Assembly (NCBI GenBank): GCA_043746635.1
Contig: JAYTQQ010000298.1
Location: forward strand, 1 to 25,520
Length of the DNA stretch: 25,520 bases
Source of the DNA: JAYTQQ01 sp043746635
GTDB taxonomy: Bacteria; Bdellovibrionota; Bdellovibrionia; Bdellovibrionales; JAMPXM01
Reading direction: 5' to 3'
Under the pieces are notes generated by a model, which worked only from the letters and a program-made list of their open reading frames with translations, was not told where the DNA came from and searched no databases. This document shows positions 7,241 through 14,036 of this stretch, piece by piece. The position numbers were made by a program, and so were the translations under genes. Numbering within the stretch: the first letter of the stretch is position 1; the number at the start of each line of letters is the position of its first letter.

Positions 7241-7347
7241 TTTTGAAGCCGTTTCATGATGCAGGATATTGTCCTTTTAGCACGGCAAGCCGATAACATG
7301 TTAGGCTATACTTTGCAGGTTCTTCGATAGTAAAAGAGTTGAAACCC

Positions 7348-9795
7348 ATGAGTATTTTAAAACCGTCACAATCAAAATCGAACGCCGCCAAACTCAGCGA
7401 TCGCGAAACTTTGCACAACCGTTCAAAGTATATCAATCACTCACTCGAATTTGTAAATTGGGTGAACAATCTCGGATTTGAAAAAACCGGTTTTGGAGTC
7501 ATCCTCCAAACTCTCGATGAAAAGTTTAGCCTTCGTCGTATTTCGATTTTATTTATTTTTTCGTTGATGCTGTCGTTTTTGGTTTTCTACGATTTCGATT
7601 TTTCGTATTCAGCCCATCTCGGAGACGTTGTCAGTCACGATATTAAAGCTCCGATGAGCTTTGATTATATTGATCAGATTACGACCGAAGAAAAACGTCA
7701 GGCGGCAGAGGCGAGCGTCCCTTTTATTTTTGATTATGATAAATATGCTTTTGATGATTTAAATAATCGCACCTACCTCGGATTTCGTCGCATGCGTGAA
7801 GAATTTCGCAGAGTGAACTGGCCGAAATCAGAAGCGGCATACGAAGCTCAGGTTCAACAGTTTTTTAAATTCAAGCCTGACTTCGAAAAAATATTAGCCC
7901 GCAATATTTCGGATCGCGATTTTGAGTGGCTCATCCACCAAAATTTTAGCTCTCGGGTTGAGAATATTTTAAGTGAAGCAATTGAACGTTGGTCGCATTT
8001 TAAAATAATTGATGGCCTCGACAAGCAAGTGCCAGCGAATATGAGAGAGTTCATTTTGCGCGAGGTCGGCCGCAGCGGTAGATCTGCACGCGACCTCATT
8101 GCTCCTGCGGGAGAAGTTCACAATCTCCTCAAAGAAGAAGATTTTTTAACTGATAAGATTTTGAACCTTAAGAATTTCGCTCCAAGAGATCAGCACATTT
8201 TACTCGAGGTCGCTCATTCGCTTCTGATTCCGAATGTCACCCTCAACAAATCTGAAACGGCTTTTCGACGTCAGCACGCACGCGAAGACGTTTTTGAAGA
8301 AAAAATTGGAATTAAAAAAGGCCAAATCTTGATTTCAGAAGGCACCGTAGTCCAGCCGAAGCACGTCATGGTTTTGCATGAGATTGAACGTTTGAGGTCA
8401 CACCGAAATCGCAACTTCATCGCTTTGATCACGGCCGTCATGTTTGTTGTTTTGCTCTTGGTTTGCTCTTCGTATTTGAAGCGATTTACTTTGAATCGCG
8501 TTTACGTTGATGCCAAAGACATTTCAATCATGGGGGTCGTCACCTTCATAGCCGTCATCATCACAAAGGTGTTTCTGTTTTTAACGAATGCCGCATTCAT
8601 CTTTAGGTTCGGGGCCACCACTCCCGAATCGACGCTTTTGTTTGCGGCGCCGGTCGCGGCAGGCTCGATGCTGGTCGGCCTTCTCATTACTTCGGGTGAA
8701 GTCGTGTGGATTTTTTCGATGTTCGTGTCGGTCGTTCTAGGCCTTATGGTCGACATGAAATTCAGTTTTATGCTGGTCACGATGATCGGTGGCATTGCGG
8801 CTGCACGCGGTGTCCAAGGATGTAAGCGCCGTAACGATTTATATTTCGCAGGAGTCCGTACGGGTCTGGTGAACGCGGCGATGATCGCACTCGTCATCAC
8901 GATCGAAAAGTTTGGAGAACCTACTTATTTATCGCAATTACTCTGGGGCTTACCGGCCGGGCTTTTCTCCGGACTCATGTCTTCTCTGATTGCTTTGATG
9001 TTGGTTCCTTTGCTTGAAAGTTTATTCAACGTTTCGACCGACGTAAAATTACTTGAGCTCAGCAATTTAAATCATCCCCTCTTGAAAGAGATGTTGCTGA
9101 AGGCTCCAGGGACCTACCATCATTCATTAGTTGTTGGTAGCATGGTTGAGGCCGCCGCCGAAGAAATCGGCGCGAACTCTTTACTAGCGAAAGTGATGTC
9201 CTACTATCACGACATCGGTAAAATCGCCCACCATAATTATTTCATCGAAAATCAAAAAATGGGACAAAACCCGCACGATCATTTGTCTCCCCATATGAGT
9301 AAGACAATCTTGATTTCGCACGCGAAGGACGGTTTAGAACTGGCTCTAAAGTACAAACTCGGAAAAGCCATCATCGACGGGATTGTTCAGCATCATGGTA
9401 CCACCCAAATTGCTTTTTTCTATAACCGCGCGATTGAAAATCAGGACGCTTCGATGGGCGCCGTAAACGAGGAAGATTTCAGATATCCGGGGCCGAAGCC
9501 TCAGTTTCGTGAGGTGGCCTTGATCATGCTTGCCGACAGTATCGAGGCTGCGGCCAGATCTCTCGACGAACCGACACCGGCTCGTTTGCAAAATATCGTG
9601 AAGAATATCATCCAGAGAAAATTTATGGATGGCCAGCTCGATGAATGCAATTTAACTTTGAAAGACCTGACGATCATTGAAGAGTCGTTCATCCGAATTT
9701 TGCTTGGCATTTACCATCAACGTATCGACTATCCTAGAAAAGCCGGAGGCGGAACTTCCGAGCCCATCGAACTTAAGAAGCCGCGTCTCGTTTGA
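7348..9795 (+). CDS. PgpH-type 7TM-HD phosphohydrolase, probable cyclic-di-AMP phosphodiesterase
   Basis: The protein belongs to the family of YqfF/PgpH, whose studied Firmicute members degrade cyclic-di-AMP at the membrane. The 815 residues show a cytoplasmic N-terminus, one membrane segment (FIFSLMLSFLVFYDF, near 75), a long extracytoplasmic 7TMR-HDED region, a cluster of membrane helices (about 355-550), and a C-terminal HD domain. Metal and catalytic residues are visible: HHSLV at 591-592, the HD pair 621-622 in YYHDIGK, and QHHGTT near 682. The ATG at 7348 is preferred over the TTG 3 codons upstream because AAAAGAG would abut the latter. It overlaps ybeY as TGATG, echoing the frequent yqfF-ybeY adjacency elsewhere. 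Activity on cyclic-di-AMP is inferred from the family. Confidence 0.9.
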   Translation: MSILKPSQSKSNAAKLSDRETLHNRSKYINHSLEFVNWVNNLGFEKTGFGVILQTLDEKFSLRRISILFIFSLMLSFLVFYDFDFSYSAHLGDVVSHDIKAPMSFDYIDQITTEEKRQAAEASVPFIFDYDKYAFDDLNNRTYLGFRRMREEFRRVNWPKSEAAYEAQVQQFFKFKPDFEKILARNISDRDFEWLIHQNFSSRVENILSEAIERWSHFKIIDGLDKQVPANMREFILREVGRSGRSARDLIAPAGEVHNLLKEEDFLTDKILNLKNFAPRDQHILLEVAHSLLIPNVTLNKSETAFRRQHAREDVFEEKIGIKKGQILISEGTVVQPKHVMVLHEIERLRSHRNRNFIALITAVMFVVLLLVCSSYLKRFTLNRVYVDAKDISIMGVVTFIAVIITKVFLFLTNAAFIFRFGATTPESTLLFAAPVAAGSMLVGLLITSGEVVWIFSMFVSVVLGLMVDMKFSFMLVTMIGGIAAARGVQGCKRRNDLYFAGVRTGLVNAAMIALVITIEKFGEPTYLSQLLWGLPAGLFSGLMSSLIALMLVPLLESLFNVSTDVKLLELSNLNHPLLKEMLLKAPGTYHHSLVVGSMVEAAAEEIGANSLLAKVMSYYHDIGKIAHHNYFIENQKMGQNPHDHLSPHMSKTILISHAKDGLELALKYKLGKAIIDGIVQHHGTTQIAFFYNRAIENQDASMGAVNEEDFRYPGPKPQFREVALIMLADSIEAAARSLDEPTPARLQNIVKNIIQRKFMDGQLDECNLTLKDLTIIEESFIRILLGIYHQRIDYPRKAGGGTSEPIELKKPRLV

Positions 9796-10214
9796 TGCCT
9801 GCCTCAATCGAAATTATTAATTCAAGTCGTGGACGTGTCCCGCAAAAGATTTTGCGTGAACTTGATTTGTGGCTGAGACGAAGGCTTTCGCTAAAGAAGT
9901 CCGTTGTCTGTGTCTTTGTGGGCCTCGCTCAAGGCCGTCGTTTAAATCTCGAATTTCGCGGCCGGAAATACGCCACGGATGTTTTGAGTTTCGCTCCGGT
10001 TGAAGATGGTTCACTTGGCGAGCTCGTTTTCTGCTACGACGTGATTCGTAAACAAGCGGTGGAGCATCAATTGAGCTTCCGGGATGAGCTGGCTTATATG
10101 TACATTCATGGAGTGCTTCATCTTTTAGGGCATGACCACGAGAAGAGTTCGTCGGCGGCCAAAAAGATGTTCGCTCTGCAAGATGATTTGTTTGAGCGAT
10201 GGTTGCGCCGGTAG
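9795..10214 (+). CDS. ybeY: Endoribonuclease YbeY (rRNA maturation factor)
   Basis: YbeY is a zinc-dependent RNase for 16S rRNA 3'-end maturation and ribosome quality control. The 139-residue length is typical. The metal site HGVLHLLGHDH gives His105, His109 and His115 (HxxxHxxxxxH), and the preceding TDVLSFAP and GELVFCYDVIRKQA blocks are conserved. The ATG shares its A with the stop of the 7TM-HD gene, so translation is likely coupled. The coding strand continues to a TAG just before a hairpin-plus-T terminator. Confidence 0.95.
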   Translation: MPASIEIINSSRGRVPQKILRELDLWLRRRLSLKKSVVCVFVGLAQGRRLNLEFRGRKYATDVLSFAPVEDGSLGELVFCYDVIRKQAVEHQLSFRDELAYMYIHGVLHLLGHDHEKSSSAAKKMFALQDDLFERWLRR

Positions 10215-10254
10215 TGCCGATTGGTTCCTAACGCACGGCGCTCGCTCTGCAGTC

Positions 10255-10275
10255 AACGATTGCATCGTTATTTTT
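10255..10275 (+). terminator. Intrinsic terminator after ybeY
   Basis: AACGAT (10255-10260) and ATCGTT (10264-10269) form a 6-bp stem with a 3-nt TGC loop, followed by ATTTTT. It lies 41 bp past the ybeY stop and about 137 bp before prfB, separating the pgpH-ybeY and prfB-lolCE-lolD groups. The short AT-rich stem makes it moderate in strength. Confidence 0.6.
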
Positions 10276-10411
10276 CGTATAGGCCAACGTTCTCGTCGCC
10301 CTTTCAATGCGCAGCTAAATTATAAAAATTCTCGATCCGGTTTTATCGTCGCTCCCTCTCTGAACATCTCATTTTTCTTGCCAGCAAGGCCCACACCTTT
10401 TACAAATAGGT

Positions 10412-11543
10412 ATGAGCATTGAAACCGAACTCTACGACGTTAAATCGAAACTAAATCACCTTGCCGCAAAAACCTCTGAACTTCGGGGGTACCTTTGACA
10501 TCGATATCAAGAAAAAGAAACTCCAAGAATTAGTTTTGTCTTCTGAGAATCCCGACGTTTGGAATAAGCCGGGCGAACTCCAAAAAATAAATAAAGAAAA
10601 GACTATCACCGAGCGTGCCATTGAATCGTGGGAAAATCTCCACATGCGTACCCAAGATTCACTCGTCTTGCTTGAGATGGCCGTCGAAGAAAAAGATGAT
10701 TCGAGTTTTCGCGAAGTTCAAGAAGAAGTAAAGAAGCTCGAGAGTCTGGTTCACGATCTCGAAATTAAAAAAATGCTCGCGGGTGAACTCGATTCTTGCG
10801 GGACCTACCTTTCGATCAATGCAGGCGCCGGTGGAACCGAGTCGCAAGATTGGGCCTCGATTCTCATGCGTATGTATTTGCGGTACGCCGAATCTCATGG
10901 CTATAAATCCGAAGTCATGGAAATGACAGACGGCGAAGAGGCGGGTATTAAATCAGTGACCTTGCTCATCGAAGGACCTTTCGCATACGGATATTTGAAA
11001 GCTGAAAGCGGAGTGCATCGTTTGGTGCGTATCTCTCCTTTTGATTCAAATGCCAGACGTCATACAAGTTTTGCATCGGTTTTTGCTTGGGCAGAAGTCG
11101 ACGACGACATTAATATCGTCATCAACATGGAAGACGTCAAAGTCGACACCTACCGCTCGAGTGGCGCTGGCGGACAGCATGTGAATAAAACAGATTCAGC
11201 CGTTCGGATGACTCACATGCCAACGGGGATTGTGGTTCAATGTCAAAATCAAAGATCGCAACACGCCAATCGTGACAAGGCGATTAAGATGCTGAAGGCG
11301 GCCCTTTATGAGCGCGAAGTCGAAGAACGAAATCGCCTTAAAGACGAAATGAATTCAGTCAAAAAAGAAAATGAGTGGGGATCGCAAATTCGCTCGTACG
11401 TGATGCATCCTTACCAGATGGTGAAAGATCATCGAACCTCTGAAGAAACCTCGCAAGTACGAGACGTGATCGACGGGCATCTCGATGACTTCATTTATGC
11501 CTATTTAAAAATGACAACCGGTCAAAATCAGGCGAAAGTTTAA
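10412..11543 (+). CDS. prfB: Peptide chain release factor 2 with programmed +1 frameshift
   Basis: RF2 reads UAA and UGA and releases finished peptides. Translation starts at ATG 10412 and runs 28 codons to an in-frame TGA at 10496-10498. The site reads CTT-TGA-C, preceded by a GGGGG Shine-Dalgarno-like element, the classic autoregulatory +1 slip site. After the slip, GAC at 10497 begins the long frame to 11543, giving about 376 residues in total. The RF2-specific stop-recognition tripeptide SPF is at 208-210 and the peptidyl-transferase motif GGQ at 253-255. The only site near the ATG is AGG 1 nt away, so initiation looks weak. A start inside the long frame at 10461 would miss the native N-terminus and is rejected. 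Confidence 0.97.
10482..10499 (+). promoter_or_regulatory. RF2 programmed ribosomal frameshift signal
   Basis: The segment reads TTCGGGGGTACCTTTGAC: a GGGGG anti-SD pairing element, then CTT TGA C. Low RF2 makes the ribosome pause at TGA and slip +1 onto TTT, so RF2 controls its own synthesis. E. coli has the same arrangement with AGGGGG and CUU UGA C. Confidence 0.95.
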
Positions 11544-11545
11544 GG

Positions 11546-12823
11546 ATGGCAAAGTCACCGTCACTTGAATCTAGGTTCATCAATCAAATGCACGTGATCG
11601 GATTTCAACTCTGGATCGTTAAACGCCTTGTCGCATCGGGGCGGCGTCTTTTGAGCCTCGTTTCTGTTTTATCGCTCGTCGGAATGACTTTAGGAGTGGC
11701 GTGCCTCGTCGTTGCGATGGCGGTCACGAGTGGATTCGAAAATACTTTACGCCAAGCGGTCATCGATGTCTTCGGGCACATTTTAGTGGTGAGACAAACC
11801 GATCATCCGCAGTCGCTTGAAGAAGTGACTGCTAATATGAAAAAAATTGCTCCATCGATCGTTGCGGTGACGCCTTTTTTTCAATTTGATGGAGTTCTCG
11901 CCTACGACAAGCGCATCACCGGAGTCGTTGTTCAAGGACTTGAACTGGGAACAGTAGAGTCTGTTCTGAATATTAGATCTCGTGTCATTCAAGGAGCTTT
12001 TAGCTTCCCCGCGACGGACGGTGCTCCTATCGCCATGATCGGCAAAGGCATTGCAAAAAAGTTTTCGTTAAAAGTGGGCGATGAGTTTAAGATTGTTTTG
12101 CCGTCTCCAAGTAAACAAAGTGCCACTGATTTTTCTCCGAAAGTGAAGACATTTAAAGTCGGCGGCATTTTAGACCTCGGAAAAAATGAATACGACGAAC
12201 GCTACATCGTCACCGATCTCAAGACGGCCCAAACTTTTGCAGGAGTCGGCGATAATTTTTCGGGTATTCGTTTACGGATTAAAGATGCCAATAAAGCATC
12301 GCAAGTTTCTCAGGCCTTATCCGATGGGCTGGGATCAATGTATTGGACCATGAGCTGGAAAGACGTAAATAAAAATCTTTTCGAGGCGATCGGTATCGAG
12401 CGCATCACTATCTTTTTCGTCTTGCTCGTTATGGTTTTGGCGGCAAGTTTTAATATCAGCAGCAATCTTTATGTCAGTGTTCTGCAAAAGTACAAAGAGA
12501 TCAGTATTTTTAAGGCGATTGGTTTTTCGTCTCGAGATATCCAAAAATTGTTTTCGTATCATGGTTTACTGCTCGGCTTTATCGGAATCGCCTGCGGAAT
12601 CGTGTTAGGACTTTTGTTATGCTTGATTTTCGTTTTGGTTCAGAAATACTTTGTTATATTGCCCGGAGATGTCTATCGTCTCGACAACATCGGGATCGAT
12701 ATCCGATTTATTGATATGTTTGCGATTGTAGGAAGTGCGACTTTAATTTGTCTTTTTTCGAGTCTTGCTCCTGCATATCGTGGAGCAAAATTGAAACCTG
12801 TCGAGGGTCTGCGCTATGAGTAA
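11546..12823 (+). CDS. Lipoprotein-releasing ABC transporter permease (LolC/LolE family)
   Basis: This is the inner-membrane permease of the Lol system, which extracts lipoproteins for transport to the outer membrane. It has the MacB/FtsX-like layout: one N-terminal helix (about residues 35-63, SLVSVLSLVGMTLGVACLVV), a large periplasmic domain (to about 285), and three C-terminal helices (FVLLVMVLAASFNI, LLLGFIGIACGIVLGLLL, MFAIVGSATLICLFSS). The final helix is followed by the GAKLKPVEGLRYE tail. With a single permease gene here, it probably works as a homodimer or a LolF-like protein, though a second copy could lie elsewhere. The ATG at 11546 abuts AAGG, so the ATG at 11588 (MHVIGF) is a real alternative. 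It overlaps lolD by 8 bp. Confidence 0.9.
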   Translation: MAKSPSLESRFINQMHVIGFQLWIVKRLVASGRRLLSLVSVLSLVGMTLGVACLVVAMAVTSGFENTLRQAVIDVFGHILVVRQTDHPQSLEEVTANMKKIAPSIVAVTPFFQFDGVLAYDKRITGVVVQGLELGTVESVLNIRSRVIQGAFSFPATDGAPIAMIGKGIAKKFSLKVGDEFKIVLPSPSKQSATDFSPKVKTFKVGGILDLGKNEYDERYIVTDLKTAQTFAGVGDNFSGIRLRIKDANKASQVSQALSDGLGSMYWTMSWKDVNKNLFEAIGIERITIFFVLLVMVLAASFNISSNLYVSVLQKYKEISIFKAIGFSSRDIQKLFSYHGLLLGFIGIACGIVLGLLLCLIFVLVQKYFVILPGDVYRLDNIGIDIRFIDMFAIVGSATLICLFSSLAPAYRGAKLKPVEGLRYE

Positions 12824-13490
12824 TTTATTAATCGAAGCGCAATGTGTGACGAAGACTTATCCAATGGGAACTTCTCGCCTCGAAGTGCTCAGGGGCATCG
12901 ATCTCAAAATCGAGAAGAGCGAGGCCCTTTGCATCATGGGTTCATCAGGTGCTGGCAAAAGTACTTTGCTCCACATCCTAGGAACTCTTGATCAACCGAG
13001 TCTCGGTAAAGTTTTATTCAAAGGAATGGATCTCACCAAAAAATCAGATCAAGAACTCGCACAATTTCGAAACGAAAGTATGGGATTTGTTTTTCAATTC
13101 CATCATCTTTTGGCTGAGTTTACCGCAATCGAAAATGTCATGATGCCTTGTCGAATTGCAGGGCTATCGGCTCGTGAAAGTCGCAGGCGCGCCGAGAGCT
13201 TGCTCGACATTTTAGGGTTGGTCGAACGTTCTGAACATTATCCGTCAGAGATGAGCGGGGGAGAGCAACAGCGCCTCGCCATCGCGCGTGCTCTCGTTCG
13301 TAAGCCCGAAGTTTTATTTGCTGACGAACCCACCGGCAACCTCGATACGGGCAACGCTGAAAAAATCCAATCTCTTTTTTTCGACCTCAAAGAAAAACTC
13401 GGCCTCACCCTCGTCGTCGTCACTCACGATCCTGTCTTTGCAAAAAAATTTCCGCGAGTGCTTAGCATGCGCGATGGACTTTGGGCTTAA
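12816..13490 (+). CDS. lolD: Lipoprotein-releasing ABC transporter ATP-binding protein LolD
   Basis: LolD powers lipoprotein release from the inner membrane. The 224 residues include Walker A GSSGAGKST (42-50), the Q-loop region FVFQFHHLLAEFTAIENVMMP, whose H-L-L-x-E-F-T signature is typical of LolD and MacB-type ATPases, the ABC signature SGGEQQR (147-153), and Walker B with D170-E171 in VLFADEPTGNLD, then the H-loop VTHD. The 8-bp overlap with the permease gene supports a single transport complex. The gene ends just before an AT-rich stretch that may carry a promoter for the next element. Confidence 0.95.
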   Translation: MSNLLIEAQCVTKTYPMGTSRLEVLRGIDLKIEKSEALCIMGSSGAGKSTLLHILGTLDQPSLGKVLFKGMDLTKKSDQELAQFRNESMGFVFQFHHLLAEFTAIENVMMPCRIAGLSARESRRRAESLLDILGLVERSEHYPSEMSGGEQQRLAIARALVRKPEVLFADEPTGNLDTGNAEKIQSLFFDLKEKLGLTLVVVTHDPVFAKKFPRVLSMRDGLWA

Positions 13491-13519
13491 GCTTTATAAA
13501 ATAATATTTAATCATGAGG

Positions 13520-13665
13520 AACGAGCGGGTCGGTTTCGGGCAGTCGGGGCGCGGGGCTCTACCTGGCCGAGAGGCGCCGCGCAGAGCCTGAGAAGACCTC
13601 GGTACCAGAGGCATGGTGTTTTTGGTATCAAGAGGTCTGCCAGCCCAACGAGCATTGTCTTTTTT
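13520..13665 (+). ncRNA. GC-rich, highly structured intergenic element, candidate small RNA
   Basis: This segment is clearly richer in G+C than its flanks and folds readily. AGACCTC (13594-13600) pairs with GAGGTCT (13632-13638), and GGTACCA (13601-13607) pairs with TGGTATC (13623-13629) with one G-U, making a 14-bp arm with a 2-nt bulge. CTGGC (13563-13567) pairs with GCCAG (13639-13643) and closes a multiloop that also holds AGGC/GCCT (72-75 with 86-89 of 135xx). The alternative pairs GCGCGG/CCGCGC and GGCTCT/AGAGCC would exchange with this. A T6 tract follows at 13660-13665, although no stem ends directly before it. AACGAGC occurs at both ends. It does not resemble SRP RNA, tmRNA or RNase P that I can recall. 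It might also be a decayed mobile fragment. Confidence 0.33.
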
Positions 13666-13955
13666 AAAGGGTCACCGCCGTATTCATTCTTAGAATTTTT
13701 AAATAATTTGAATTGAAGACTAAAATTAAAACTATTTATGACGAGCGATGGTATAAAAATCAAGAAAACTAAAATCTTTCGCATCGCATTTTCGATAAAT
13801 ATATTGCTGGAGTCCGAAGACCTAGCTCCGTAGATTCGCATTCAGACGCACATCATGCTCAGGCGCGCCCCCACATCTGCGCGCAAAAGCTAGAAACCCC
13901 AGGCCTCTGTGCAACCCAGAAAGTGCTTAACTTTGCGACATTCTTGATCAAAATG
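13666..13955. other. Non-coding spacer upstream of bamA with further hairpins
   Basis: Together with the flanking elements this makes up the 546 bp between lolD and bamA. The first part (13680-13800) is A+T-rich and could contain a promoter, but no box pair stands out. The second part is more G+C-rich and holds a GCGCGC hairpin (13863-13868 with 13879-13884, 10-nt loop). A weak promoter-like pair, TTGATC at 13944-13949 and GATAGT at 13968-13973 (18-nt spacing), is embedded in the terminator-like hairpin. I see no credible gene on either strand. Confidence 0.5.
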
Positions 13956-13994
13956 GCCCTAGACAAGGATAGTCTTTGCAGGCTAGGCTTTTTT
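13956..13994 (+). terminator. Intrinsic terminator or attenuator in the bamA leader
   Basis: GCCCTAG (13956-13962) pairs with CTAGGC (13983-13988) with one bulged C. Inside, CAAGGA (13964-13969) pairs with TCTTTG (13973-13978) around a TAG loop, and six Ts follow (13989-13994). It sits 42 bp before the preferred bamA start. It could end an upstream small RNA or the lolD transcript, or attenuate bamA expression. Confidence 0.6.
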
Positions 13995-14036
13995 GTTTTA
14001 AGAATATTGCCGCAACCCAAAACAACAGGAATCATT

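Noticed and set aside
10461..10496. RF2 starting inside the long frame
   Set aside because: The conserved N-terminus and frameshift signal show that the true start is at 10412 in the other frame.
13520..13665. SRP RNA, tmRNA, RNase P RNA or GEMM riboswitch identity for the GC-rich element
   Set aside because: None of the diagnostic loops or consensus segments of these RNAs is present on either strand.
13512..13841. Minus-strand open frame with a signal-peptide-like MRKILVFLIFIPSLVIN segment
   Set aside because: No ribosome binding site, and its C-terminal half is simply the antisense of the GC-rich hairpin element (proline/arginine-rich low-complexity tail). It looks like chance openness.
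13923..14036. Longer bamA start at ATG/TTG codons before 14037
   Set aside because: These codons run through a terminator-like hairpin and would bury the signal peptide 38 residues in; the TTG at 14037 has a well-spaced AGGA site and a clean signal peptide.
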